A stretch of DNA of 19,936 nucleotides from Actinomycetes bacterium (GCA_023388385.1 JAEWGK010000173.1:1-19936), one strand, 5' to 3'. Shown: positions 8,798 through 16,407, counted from the stretch's first letter. Made by a program: numbers and translations. Notes: generated from the sequence alone by a model not told the origin.

Positions 8798-9973
8798 TTA
8801 GTTCTGGGCGTTGAGGTCGACGGTGTTGGCGCCGCGGTCGGTCAGGTCGCGGGTGTCGACGCGACCCGGGTTGAACGGGCTGGTGGACAGGGCGTAGCCC
8901 GGCTCGCCGATGTGCTCGAGGGCCTGCGCGTTGGTGGCTTCGGGGTTCTCGCGGCGGAAGTTGATGTACTCGGCGAACTGCTCGCGGGAGACCGCGCGGA
9001 TCTCGAAGTTCATCATGGCGTGGTAGGTGCCGCACATCTCGGCGCAGCGGCCGACGAAGGCGTTGCGGTGCTCATCGTTCGGGTTCGCGACCGGGCGGGA
9101 CTCCATGAGGCGCTCGGAGATCTCCTCGATCTGGAACCTGCGCTGGGCCTTGTTGGCCTCGGGGTGCGGGAACGCGTCGCGCTTGAACAGGAACTCCGGA
9201 ACCCAGAAGGAGTGGACGACGTCCGCGGAGGCGAGGTTGAACTCGATGGGCGTACCGGTCGGCAGGACCAGCACCGGGACCTCGTCGGTGGTGCCGACGG
9301 TCTCGATCTCGTTGAAGTGCAGGTAGGACATGTCCGAGGTGGACTGGCCGTGGATCGGGTAATCGCGCTGATCCGGCGCGCCCGGCTCCTTGTGCGGCGC
9401 GTGATGGCCGGTTTCGGTGAAGTAGACCTCCGGGTCCTCGCCCTGGACGCGGCCGTCGTAGTCCTCGCCGCCGAGGATGTCATTGGACACGTTCGCGTAG
9501 CCGAACTTCCAGTTCCACTGGAAGGCCGTCACGTCGACGGTGACCTGCGGTTCCTTGTCCAGGGCGGTGACGTCGTCCTGCGTCTGGACGGTGAAGAAGA
9601 ACAGCGCCATGACGATGATGATCGGCAGGACCGTCAGGACCAGCTCGACCGGGACGTTGTAGGCCGTCTGGCGCGGGAACTCGTCGTCGCCGCGCTTCTC
9701 CGCCTTCTTGGCGGTGAAGGTCGCGGCGGAGTAGAGGGTGACGCCCCAGACGATGATGCCGATGATCCAGGCCGCGACCCAGGTCCAGACCCAGAAGTTG
9801 CCCATGGCCTGGGACTCCGGGGTCACGCCCTGGGGCCATCCGAAGCGAAGCGCCTGGAAGAACGCATTGTCCGGCGGGGCGACGTCACAGCCCGCCAGGA
9901 ACGCGCCGCCGCCGGCGAGGGCGCCGACGAGGCCGAGCTTACGGAGTGCGCCGTGCTCATTACGCTGATTCAC
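8798..9973 (-). CDS. ctaC: Cytochrome c oxidase subunit II, lipoprotein (CtaC)
   Basis: Carries the CuA centre that receives electrons from QcrC. The 391 residues start at a GTG (9971-9973) with AGGAAGG 9 nt upstream; longer readings of the frame lack a ribosome binding site. Signal peptide with lipobox LAGC, lipidated Cys29. Two helices at about 59-81 and 108-129. CuA ligands: His254, Cys310, Glu312, Cys314, His318, Met321. Aromatic electron-entry motif FQWNWKFGY at 151-159. Odd: residues about 286-303, between FQIEEI and AFVGRCAEMC, form a hydrophilic segment missing from the C. glutamicum protein as I remember it. The 160-210 loop is also variable. Cotranscribed with ctaF. Confidence 0.95.
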   Translation of the reverse strand: MNQRNEHGALRKLGLVGALAGGGAFLAGCDVAPPDNAFFQALRFGWPQGVTPESQAMGNFWVWTWVAAWIIGIIVWGVTLYSAATFTAKKAEKRGDDEFPRQTAYNVPVELVLTVLPIIIVMALFFFTVQTQDDVTALDKEPQVTVDVTAFQWNWKFGYANVSNDILGGEDYDGRVQGEDPEVYFTETGHHAPHKEPGAPDQRDYPIHGQSTSDMSYLHFNEIETVGTTDEVPVLVLPTGTPIEFNLASADVVHSFWVPEFLFKRDAFPHPEANKAQRRFQIEEISERLMESRPVANPNDEHRNAFVGRCAEMCGTYHAMMNFEIRAVSREQFAEYINFRRENPEATNAQALEHIGEPGYALSTSPFNPGRVDTRDLTDRGANTVDLNAQN

Positions 9974-10115
9974 GTGTGTCTGCCTTCCTGATCCACACAT
10001 TCCCTGGGAGGTCCCGATCACGGGTGAGGCGCCGGGCAGGGATGATCCTTGTCCCATGCAGGGTATCCCATTCCTGTGAATTCTCCACACCGGATGGGCC
10101 GCTGGGGTGGGCTCA

Positions 10116-10121
10116 AGTATA
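10116..10121 (-). promoter_or_regulatory. ctaC-ctaF promoter, -10 box
   Basis: TATACT on the minus strand, within an AT-rich island (about 10115-10140) that contrasts with its GC-rich surroundings. No convincing -35 is seen, consistent with an activator-dependent promoter; the GlxR-like site is centred about 75 bp upstream of the predicted start. Confidence 0.5.
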
Positions 10122-10175
10122 ACGCTGCTGATAAAAGCCTGAGAAGAGGTGGGATTCGGGGGTGGCGGCGTGTTC

Positions 10176-10191
10176 CGTGATGTGCGTCACG
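10176..10191. promoter_or_regulatory. CRP/GlxR-type operator
   Basis: CGTGATGTGCGTCACG is a near-perfect palindrome with the core GTGA-N6-TCAC, the corynebacterial GlxR (cAMP receptor) consensus except at the outermost T/A. It is about 75 bp upstream of the predicted ctaC start site and about 68 bp upstream of that of ltsA, so either gene could be controlled. From memory, GlxR regulates respiratory genes in C. glutamicum, which fits ctaC best. Confidence 0.6.
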
Positions 10192-10239
10192 CAGGCCGGC
10201 GGCCCGCCCGTGGATGCCCGGCGCCGACCCCGACGGCGC

Positions 10240-10245
10240 TAGGGT
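10240..10245 (+). promoter_or_regulatory. Candidate ltsA promoter, -10 box
   Basis: TAGGGT in the context GCTAGGGTGGG, a common actinobacterial -10 form, 88 nt before the ltsA ATG. No recognisable -35. Confidence 0.35.
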
Positions 10246-10333
10246 GGGACGACGTACCCGCCGCCCCGGGCCCCGGCCACCCGCCCGCACCCGGACCGCG
10301 GTCCCCTCCCCGCACGAAAGGACCCCGAAGCAC

Positions 10334-12259
10334 ATGTGTGGCCTCCTCGGCATCCTCGCGGCCAACGGCGACGCCGCCGAACTCCAGCCCGCCGTCGAGC
10401 GCGCCCTGCCGTGCATGCGGCACCGCGGCCCCGACTCGGACGGCACGTGGCATGACGCCGACGCCGTCTTCGGCTTCAACCGCCTCTCCATCATCGACCT
10501 GGCCCACAGCGACCAGCCGCTGACGTGGGGCCCGGAGGGCGAGCCGGACCGCTACGCCATGACCTTCAACGGCGAGATCTACAACTACGTGGAACTGCGC
10601 GAGGAGCTGGCGGCCGCCGGCTACTCCTTCAACACGGAGGGCGACGGCGAGCCGATCGTCGTCGGCTTCCACCACTGGGGCGCGGACGTCGTCACGCACC
10701 TTCGCGGCATGTTCGGCATCGCCATCTGGGACACGAAGGAACGCGTCATGTTCCTGGCGCGCGACCGCTTCGGCATCAAGCCGCTGTACTACGTCACCAC
10801 GGACCGCGGCACGGCGTTCTCCTCCGAGAAGAAGTCGCTGCTGGAGATGGCGCCGGAGATGGGCTTCGACGCGAAGGATCTCGACCGCCGCGCGCTGGCC
10901 CATTACACGGATCTGCAGTACGTGCCGGAGCCGGAGAGCCTCCACGCCGAGATCCGCCGCCTGGAGTCCGGCTGCTCCGCCACCATCGCCCCCGGAGGGA
11001 AGGTCGAGCAGAAGCGCTACTTCGACCCCACCTTCCCGATCCGCCCGGTCTCCTCCGGATCCGAGCAGGCCGTCTTCGACCGGATCGCCGAGGTGATGGA
11101 GGATTCCGTCGCGAAGCACATGCGCGCCGACGTGACGGTGGGCTCGTTCCTCTCCGGCGGCATCGACTCGACGGCGATCGCGACGCTGGCCAAGCGCCAC
11201 AACCCGGATCTGCTGACGTTCACCACCGGCTTCGAGCGCAAGGGGTTCTCCGAGGTCGACGTCGCGGCGGAGTCCGCGGCGGTGATCGGCGTGGAGCACA
11301 TCGTCAAGGTGGTGTCGCCGGAGGAGTTCGCGGCGGCCATCCCGGAGATCATCTGGTTCCTCGACGACCCGGTGGCGGACCCGGCGCTGGTGCCGCTGTA
11401 CTTCGTCGCGGCCGAGGCCCGCAAGCACGTCAAGGTCGTGCTGTCGGGCGAGGGCGCCGACGAGCTGTTCGGTGGCTACACGATTTACAAGGAACCGCTG
11501 TCGCTCTCGCCGTTCGAGCGCGTTCCCGGCATCCTGAGGAAGGGGCTGCGCGGCATCGGCGACGCGCTGCCGGACGGCATGCGCGGCAAGTCCCTGTTGC
11601 AGCGCGGCACGACGCCGCTGGAGGATCGCTACTACGGCAACGCCCGCTCCTTCAACTGGGAGCAGCTGCACTCCGTCCTGCCGTGGGCCACGCCCGACAT
11701 GGACCACCGCGAGGTCACCGCGCCGATCTACGCGCGGTCCCGCGGCATGGACCCGGTGACCCGCATGCAGCACCTGGACCTGTTCACGTGGCTGCGCGGC
11801 GACATCCTGGTCAAGGCCGACAAGATCACCATGGCGAACTCCCTGGAGCTGCGCGTGCCGTTCCTGGACAAGGAGGTCTTCTCCGTCGCCGAGACGCTGC
11901 CGGTGGACATGAAGGTCGCCCACGGCACGACGAAGTACGCGCTGCGCAAGGCGATGGAGCAGATCGTGCCGCCGCACGTGCTCAACCGACGCAAGCTGGG
12001 CTTCCCGGTGCCCATCCGCCACTGGCTGGCCGGTGACGAGCTGCGCGGCTGGGCGGAGGACGTCATCCGCGAGTCGCAGACGGACGAGCTCATCGACAAG
12101 GCCGCGGTGCTCCGCATGCTCGAGGAGCACCATCCGACCGAGCGCGACCACTCCCGCCGCCTGTGGACGGTGCTGGCCTTCATGATCTGGCACGGCATCT
12201 TCATCGAGGACCGCATCCGCCCGTCCATCCCCCACCGCGACTATCCGGTGGACATCTAG
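10334..12259 (+). CDS. ltsA: Asparagine-synthetase-like glutamine amidotransferase (LtsA/AsnB)
   Basis: Class II glutamine amidotransferase. In C. glutamicum, LtsA amidates meso-diaminopimelate in peptidoglycan, and loss causes lysozyme and temperature sensitivity; it does not mainly make asparagine. The product is 641 residues, nearly the same length as LtsA. The N-terminal nucleophile is Cys2 (MCGLLG) after Met removal, so the ATG at 10334 must be the start even though the frame is open upstream. Glutaminase motifs follow: RHRGPDS, NGEIYNY, and RDRFGIKPLYY. The synthetase domain has the ATP PP-loop SGGIDST at 274-280 and SGEGADELFGGY later. It is monocistronic, divergent from ctaC. Confidence 0.93.
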   Translation: MCGLLGILAANGDAAELQPAVERALPCMRHRGPDSDGTWHDADAVFGFNRLSIIDLAHSDQPLTWGPEGEPDRYAMTFNGEIYNYVELREELAAAGYSFNTEGDGEPIVVGFHHWGADVVTHLRGMFGIAIWDTKERVMFLARDRFGIKPLYYVTTDRGTAFSSEKKSLLEMAPEMGFDAKDLDRRALAHYTDLQYVPEPESLHAEIRRLESGCSATIAPGGKVEQKRYFDPTFPIRPVSSGSEQAVFDRIAEVMEDSVAKHMRADVTVGSFLSGGIDSTAIATLAKRHNPDLLTFTTGFERKGFSEVDVAAESAAVIGVEHIVKVVSPEEFAAAIPEIIWFLDDPVADPALVPLYFVAAEARKHVKVVLSGEGADELFGGYTIYKEPLSLSPFERVPGILRKGLRGIGDALPDGMRGKSLLQRGTTPLEDRYYGNARSFNWEQLHSVLPWATPDMDHREVTAPIYARSRGMDPVTRMQHLDLFTWLRGDILVKADKITMANSLELRVPFLDKEVFSVAETLPVDMKVAHGTTKYALRKAMEQIVPPHVLNRRKLGFPVPIRHWLAGDELRGWAEDVIRESQTDELIDKAAVLRMLEEHHPTERDHSRRLWTVLAFMIWHGIFIEDRIRPSIPHRDYPVDI

Positions 12260-12366
12260 GAGGGGCACGCGCGTTGCGACGGCTCCCGCGCCGTCGCGGC
12301 GCCGTCCCCGTGCCCGTGGCCCCGGGGTGCGTGCCGACGCGGCCCGCCCCCTCCCCGCCCGCATGT

Positions 12367-12413
12367 GACACCGCCCCGGTGCCGGCCATCATGGCCGGTA
12401 CCGGGGCGGTGTC
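12367..12413. terminator. Long hairpin between convergent ltsA and erpA
   Basis: Two 23-nt arms (12367-12389 and 12391-12413) are complementary except for one G-U wobble, separated by a single base, so the real loop is about 5 nt. No T-tract follows on either strand. It sits in the 208-bp gap between convergent genes, so it very likely serves as a bidirectional terminator. Confidence 0.75.
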
Positions 12414-12467
12414 CGCGTCCACGGTGCGCCGCGGGGCGCGGGGCGCGTTCCGCGGGGCGTCAGGGCA

Positions 12468-12809
12468 TCAGTTGAAGGAGTCGCCACAGGCGCAGGAGCC
12501 GGTGGCGTTCGGGTTGTCGATGGTGAAGCCCTGCTGCTCGATGGTGTCGGCGAAGTCGATGGTCGCGCCCATCAGGTACGGCGCGGACTGGCGGTCGACG
12601 ACCAGGCGCACGCCGCCGAACTCCTCGGCCACGTCGCCGTCGAGCTCGCGGTCGTCGAAGTACAGCTGGTAGCGCAGGCCCGCGCAGCCGCCGGGGGCGA
12701 CGGAGATGCGCAGGGACAGGTCGGTGGCGCCCTCCTGATCCAGGAGCGCCTTCGCCTTCGCGGCGGCGGCGTCGGTCAGGGTCACGCCGGTGGTCTGGGC
12801 GGTGGTCAT
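12468..12809 (-). CDS. erpA: A-type iron-sulfur carrier (HesB/IscA/ErpA family)
   Basis: Small Fe-S cluster carrier and insertion protein, 113 residues, the usual size. The three conserved cysteines are present: Cys42 in APGGCAG, and Cys106 and Cys108 in GSCACGDSF at the C-terminus. The frame is open far upstream, but AGGAG 7 nt before the ATG at 12809 fixes the start. The M. tuberculosis counterpart by position is Rv2204c. Which Fe-S proteins it serves is not known from sequence; the nearby Rieske subunit is only a positional association. The symbol follows common annotation and the ErpA/IscA distinction is uncertain. A possible promoter is TACCCT on the minus strand (12867-12872). Confidence 0.9.
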   Translation of the reverse strand: MTTAQTTGVTLTDAAAAKAKALLDQEGATDLSLRISVAPGGCAGLRYQLYFDDRELDGDVAEEFGGVRLVVDRQSAPYLMGATIDFADTIEQQGFTIDNPNATGSCACGDSFN

Positions 12810-12961
12810 GCGGAGTCTCCTAGCTCGGTACGTCGTGGCGATGTTGTCCGGTCGGGGAATGCCCCGAGGGTACACGGTCGCCCGGGGGCCGCTCCGGTCG
12901 GCGGCCATGTCCGGGTCAACCCGCGACGGGACCAGGTTATTCCCGCCCGGGGTGCATCGCC

Positions 12962-12967
12962 TAGTCT
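12962..12967 (+). promoter_or_regulatory. -10 box for the DUF3043-cobU transcript, leaderless type
   Basis: TAGTCT ends 7 nt before the GTG at 12975, so the predicted start of transcription falls on the start codon. No Shine-Dalgarno is present. The same TAGTCT-7 nt-start arrangement recurs before cobT. Confidence 0.45.
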
Positions 12968-12974
12968 TGTGGCC

Positions 12975-13748
12975 GTGAAGCTGCCCTGGAAGAAAACCGA
13001 TGACGCCGAGCGCGACACCGCCCGCGCCACAACCGCCGACGATCTCGACGCCGCCGGGGACGAGGCCGGCACCGCCTCCGCCGGCGGGGGCGACGCCGCC
13101 GGCGACGGCACCCGCGCCGCGAAGGGCGGGGGGAAGGCCAAGGGCAGTGCTTACACCCCGAAGAAGGGCCGCCCAACCCCGAAGCGCAACGAGGTCCGCC
13201 GCGAGCACGGCGAGCTGCGCGGCCCGGTGAAGCCGCCGCTGACCTCGAAGGAAGCCCGCGAGCGCCGCAAGGAGCAGAAGGCCTCCATGAGCAAGGAGGA
13301 GCTCAAGGCGCAGAAGGCCCGCGAGCGCGCCGAGCGCCGCGAGCAGCGCCGCATCGCCGAGGAGCGCATGGCCGCCGGCGACCCGAAGTACATGCTCCCT
13401 CGCGACCAGGGCCCGGAGCGCCGCCTGGTGCGCGACTGGGTGGACTCCCGCCGCTTCATCGCGAACATCTTCCTGCCGTTCGCGCTGGTGCTGCTGCTGG
13501 TCATGATCGTCGGCCAGGCCATCCCGACCATCGCCAACGTCGTGTCGCTGGTGGCGATGGTCCTCATCCTCGCCCTGGCCGTTGAGGGCGTGTGGATCGG
13601 CCGCAAGGCCAACAGCGTCGTCCGCGAGCGAATGCCGGAGTCGACGGAGACCGGCTTCGGCCTGGGCTTCTACGCCTACTCCCGCGCCTCCCAGCCGCGC
13701 CGCCTGCGCACCCCGCGCCCGAACGTCGAGATCGGCGGGAAGTACTAG
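12975..13748 (+). CDS. DUF3043 family membrane protein
   Basis: Function unknown. The 257-residue protein begins MKLPWKK and has an Ala/Asp/Gly-rich, probably disordered region (about 10-60). A strongly basic then mixed-charge helical segment (about 90-135, many Arg/Glu/Lys, possible coiled coil) follows, then two membrane helices (about 161-183 and 186-208) and a basic C-terminal tail. This is the layout of the actinobacterial DUF3043 family, represented by Rv2206 at the same place in M. tuberculosis. Start: GTG 12975 is preferred over GTG 12969 because MKLPWKK resembles family N-termini and fits the leaderless promoter. Only 4 nt separate it from cobU, so the two are probably cotranscribed; whether it has any cobalamin role is unknown. 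Confidence 0.85.
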   Translation: MKLPWKKTDDAERDTARATTADDLDAAGDEAGTASAGGGDAAGDGTRAAKGGGKAKGSAYTPKKGRPTPKRNEVRREHGELRGPVKPPLTSKEARERRKEQKASMSKEELKAQKARERAERREQRRIAEERMAAGDPKYMLPRDQGPERRLVRDWVDSRRFIANIFLPFALVLLLVMIVGQAIPTIANVVSLVAMVLILALAVEGVWIGRKANSVVRERMPESTETGFGLGFYAYSRASQPRRLRTPRPNVEIGGKY

Positions 13749-13752
13749 GGCG

Positions 13753-14355
13753 ATGCGGACGCTGGTCCTCGGCGGCGCCCGGTCGGGCAAGTCCGCGTGG
13801 GCCGAGTCCCTGCTCGGCGGGCGGATCGGCGGCGCGGCCGCCCCTCCCGTCCACTACGTCGCCACCGCTCGGCCATGGCCCGGGGCGGACGGCTTCGACG
13901 CGGACTTCGCCGCCCGCATCGCCGGCCATCGTTCCCGCAGACCCGCGCACTGGCGCACGGTCGACGACGCCGACGCGGTCGACACGCTGCGCGACCTCGC
14001 GGCGGCCTCCCCCGCTCCCCCGGTGCTCGTGGACGACATCGGGACATGGCTGACGCACCAGCTGGACGACGCCGGCCTGTGGGACGCGCCGCGGGGCTCG
14101 GTCGCCGGACGCTGCGACCAGCTGGTCGGCGCGGTGGCCGCGTGGCCGTGCGGGCCGGGTGCCGGGGAGCTCGTCGTCGTCACGCCCGAAGTGGGGATGT
14201 CGGTCATTCCCGGGCATCATTCGGGCCGGCTCTTCCGCGACGAGCTCGGCGCGCTCAACGCCCGGCTGGCGGAGGTCTGCGACCGCGTGGTGCTGGTCGT
14301 CGCGGGACTGCCGCTGACGCTGAAGGAGCCGGGGGCGTCCCCGGGCGGGCGGTGA
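13753..14355 (+). CDS. cobU: Adenosylcobinamide kinase / adenosylcobinamide-phosphate guanylyltransferase (CobU)
   Basis: Phosphorylates adenosylcobinamide and then adds GMP, yielding AdoCbi-GDP, the activated corrinoid for CobS. It has 200 residues, slightly longer than the family norm. P-loop GGARSGKS at 7-14. His59 in the GHRSRRPAHW segment corresponds to the guanylylated histidine. The Walker B region is LVDDIGTWLT at 92-101, and EVGMSVIP at 146-153 is a family signature. The frame is open upstream inside DUF3043; ATG 13753 gives the conserved MRTLVLGGARSGKS start. It lies 4 nt after the DUF3043 stop and has only a weak AGGG ribosome site, so coupled translation is likely. Gene order cobU-cobT-cobS follows the late cobalamin pathway. 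Confidence 0.9.
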   Translation: MRTLVLGGARSGKSAWAESLLGGRIGGAAAPPVHYVATARPWPGADGFDADFAARIAGHRSRRPAHWRTVDDADAVDTLRDLAAASPAPPVLVDDIGTWLTHQLDDAGLWDAPRGSVAGRCDQLVGAVAAWPCGPGAGELVVVTPEVGMSVIPGHHSGRLFRDELGALNARLAEVCDRVVLVVAGLPLTLKEPGASPGGR

Positions 14356-14367
14356 CGGGTCCCGGGC

Positions 14368-14373
14368 TAGTCT
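14368..14373 (+). promoter_or_regulatory. Candidate internal promoter for leaderless cobT
   Basis: TAGTCT lies 7 nt before the cobT ATG, and the 25-nt cobU-cobT gap has no Shine-Dalgarno. The context CTAGTCT-(C/T)GTGG closely resembles the one before DUF3043. Confidence 0.4.
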
Positions 14374-14380
14374 CGTGGGC

Positions 14381-15427
14381 ATGAGCCAGGATTACTTCGG
14401 ACGCGTCAGCCCTCCGGACGAGAAGGTCGCGGAGGAAGCCCGCGCGCACCACGCCACCCTGACCAAGCCCGCCGGGTCGCTCGGGCGGCTGGAGGACCTC
14501 GGCGCGTGGATCTCGTCGTGCATGGGCGAGGTCCCGCCGCGGTCGCTGGACGACGCGCGCGTGGTGGTCTTCGCCGGCGACCACGGCGTCGCGGCCGGCG
14601 GCGTATCCGCGTACCCGGCGGAGGTGTCCATCCAGATGTTCGAGAACATCGTCAACGGCGGCGCCGCCATCAACGTCCTGGCCCGCTGCAACGGCGCGTC
14701 GGTGTACGCCGCGGACATCAGCCTGGACCGCGACGTGGACGAGGCGCAGGCGCCGTTCCACGTCCGCCGATCCTGCGGGTCCATCGACCGGGAGGACGCG
14801 ATGGATGAGGAGGAGCTGGACCGCGCCATCCGCGCCGGCATCAAGCTGGCGGACGACGCGATCGACTCGGGCGCGCAGCTGCTGGTCCCGGGCGACCTGG
14901 GCATCGGCAACACCACCCCGGCGGCGGTGCTCATCGGCCACGTCGCTGGCCGCGAGCCCGTGGAGGTCGTCGGCCGCGGCACCGGCATCGACGACGAGGG
15001 CTGGAAGCGCAAGTGCGCCGCGGTCCGCGACGCGATGTTCCGCGTCCGCCGCCTGCGCAACCAGCCGCTGGAGATCCTGCGCCGCGCCTCCTCCCCCGAC
15101 CTCGCGGCGATGGCGGCGTTCATCGCCCGCGCCGCGTCGCGCCGCACCCCGGTGCTGCTCGACGGCTTGGTGGTGACGTCGGCGGCGGTCATGGCCGACG
15201 AGCTCGCCCCGGGTGCGGCGAGGTGGATGGTCGCCGGCCACCGTGGCGCGGAACCGGCCCACGCGATCGCGCTGCGCCACCTGGGCCTGGAGCCGCTGCT
15301 GGACTACGGGATGCGGCTGGGCGAGGGCTCCGGCGCCGCGCTGTCCCTCGGCGTCCTGCAGTCCGCGGTCGCCATCATGCGCGACATGGCGACGTTCGAT
15401 TCCGCGGGCGTCAGCGAGAAGGCCTGA
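14381..15427 (+). CDS. cobT: Nicotinate-nucleotide-dimethylbenzimidazole phosphoribosyltransferase (CobT)
   Basis: Makes alpha-ribazole phosphate from dimethylbenzimidazole and nicotinate mononucleotide for the lower ligand of cobalamin. The 348 residues are a normal length. Family motifs in order: LTKPAGSLGRLEDLG, FAGDHGVAAGGVSAYP, GGAAINVLAR, GDLGIGNTTPAA, and LLDYGMRLGEGSGAAL with Glu315 as the likely catalytic base (equivalent of Glu317 in Salmonella). A GTG lies two codons upstream, but the ATG at 14381 fits the -10 at 14368. It is between cobU (25-nt gap) and cobS (4-nt gap). Confidence 0.94.
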   Translation: MSQDYFGRVSPPDEKVAEEARAHHATLTKPAGSLGRLEDLGAWISSCMGEVPPRSLDDARVVVFAGDHGVAAGGVSAYPAEVSIQMFENIVNGGAAINVLARCNGASVYAADISLDRDVDEAQAPFHVRRSCGSIDREDAMDEEELDRAIRAGIKLADDAIDSGAQLLVPGDLGIGNTTPAAVLIGHVAGREPVEVVGRGTGIDDEGWKRKCAAVRDAMFRVRRLRNQPLEILRRASSPDLAAMAAFIARAASRRTPVLLDGLVVTSAAVMADELAPGAARWMVAGHRGAEPAHAIALRHLGLEPLLDYGMRLGEGSGAALSLGVLQSAVAIMRDMATFDSAGVSEKA

Positions 15428-15431
15428 CCGG

Positions 15432-16304
15432 ATGTCCGGCAAGGCCGGGTTCGATCCCGGCTCCACGGGCGACTCCCACGGCCCGGCTGTCGTGGAGGGC
15501 GTGACGACGGCCCTGTCGTGGCTCACCGTCGTGCCCGTGCGCGGTGCGTCCGTGTTCGACCGGACCACGGGCCGGCGCGCCGTCGCCGCGTTGCCCGTCG
15601 CGGGGCTCGTCCCCGGTGCGGCGGCGGCGCTAATCATCGGCGCCTGTGCGTGGGCGGCGGGCCCATCCGGCGCGCCGGGGGCCGTGACGCCCCTCGTCGG
15701 TGCCCTGGCGGTGCTGGCGCAGGTCGCGCTGACCCGGGGGATGCACCTGGACGGCGTCGCCGACGTTGCCGACGCGCTGGGCTCCTACGGCGACCGGGAC
15801 CGGGCGCGGGAGATCCTCGCCGACCCGGCGACGGGCCCGATGGGTGTCGGCGCCATCGGGCTGTCCCTGCTGCTGCAGACGGCGGGCCTGGCCGCGATCG
15901 CGGGCTCGGGGGTCCCGGTGTGGGCCGCCGCGGCCGCCGCGTGCGCGCCGGCGGTGCTCGGCCGGGCCGCGGCGACCACGGCCTGCCACCGGTCGCTCCC
16001 CCCGATGCGGGAGGGCGGCTTCGGGGGCCTCACCGCCGCCACGCAGCCGGCGTGGGCGATCACGTGCTGGTGGGCCGTGCTGTGCGTCGCGACGTTCCCC
16101 GTCGCCGGGGCCGCCGGCCCCGCCGCGTGCGCGGTCGCGTGCGGCGCGGCCGTCGTCCTGGGCCGGCACGCGGTGCACCGCTTCGGCGGCGTCAACGGCG
16201 ATGTGCTCGGTGCCGTCATCGAGGTCGCGGCGGCCGCATCCGCGGCGGTGCTGGGCCTGGGCATGGGCATCGGCCCGGCCCTCGGCGCGGGCATCGCCGG
16301 CTGA
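15432..16304 (+). CDS. cobS: Adenosylcobinamide-GDP ribazoletransferase (CobS)
   Basis: Integral membrane cobalamin synthase that joins AdoCbi-GDP to alpha-ribazole (phosphate), the last assembly step. The 290-residue protein is very hydrophobic, with about six to eight predicted helices. The family's active-site region is visible: HLDGVADVADALGSYGDRDR, then ADPATGPMGVGA, then HRSLPPMREGG. ATG 15432 follows the cobT stop by 4 nt, with GAGAAGG as the ribosome site. The N-terminal 20 residues or so before VTTALSWLTVVPVR are polar and poorly conserved-looking. Last protein gene of the DUF3043-cobUTS cluster. No cobalamin riboswitch is seen upstream of the cluster. Confidence 0.92.
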   Translation: MSGKAGFDPGSTGDSHGPAVVEGVTTALSWLTVVPVRGASVFDRTTGRRAVAALPVAGLVPGAAAALIIGACAWAAGPSGAPGAVTPLVGALAVLAQVALTRGMHLDGVADVADALGSYGDRDRAREILADPATGPMGVGAIGLSLLLQTAGLAAIAGSGVPVWAAAAAACAPAVLGRAAATTACHRSLPPMREGGFGGLTAATQPAWAITCWWAVLCVATFPVAGAAGPAACAVACGAAVVLGRHAVHRFGGVNGDVLGAVIEVAAAASAAVLGLGMGIGPALGAGIAG

Positions 16305-16407
16305 GGCTGGAATCTCCGGCCGCGGCGGGCCGGGCCCGTGGAGGGGTACCCCCGACCTGCGACGATGCCGCAATTCACCCCCACTCTCTCGCCCCGAACA
16401 AAAACCC

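Larger units (their letters stand above)
9974..10333. promoter_or_regulatory. Divergent ctaC / ltsA control region
   Basis: A 360-bp region with no gene. For ctaC (minus) there is a perfect TATACT -10 at 10116-10121, giving a leader of about 135 nt. For ltsA (plus) there is TAGGGT at 10240-10245, giving a leader of about 80 nt. Between them lies a CRP-type palindrome (10176-10191). The ctaC ribosome binding site AGGAAGG is at 9983-9989 on the minus strand, and the ltsA site AAAGGA is at 10317-10322. Confidence 0.6.

Noticed and set aside
9974..10090. Longer N-terminus for CtaC
   Set aside because: Extra codons would place polar residues before the signal peptide and lack a ribosome site; GTG 9971-9973 with AGGAAGG gives a normal lipoprotein signal.
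12810..12974. Cobalamin riboswitch upstream of the DUF3043-cobUTS cluster
   Set aside because: The gap is only 165 bp, I see no B12-box-like sequence, and the promoter seems to sit directly at the start codon, leaving no room for a leader.
12810..13790. Long minus-strand extension of the erpA frame antisense to DUF3043
   Set aside because: The protein would be 440 residues with a low-complexity N-terminal part, while AGGAG plus ATG at 12809 gives a full-length A-type carrier. The extension is an antisense shadow.
15443..15460. tRNA T-arm-like sequence GCCGGGTTCGATCCCGGC
   Set aside because: It lies inside the start of cobS. The stem can only close over an 8-nt loop, and there is no acceptor, D or anticodon arm around it, so it is a chance resemblance.
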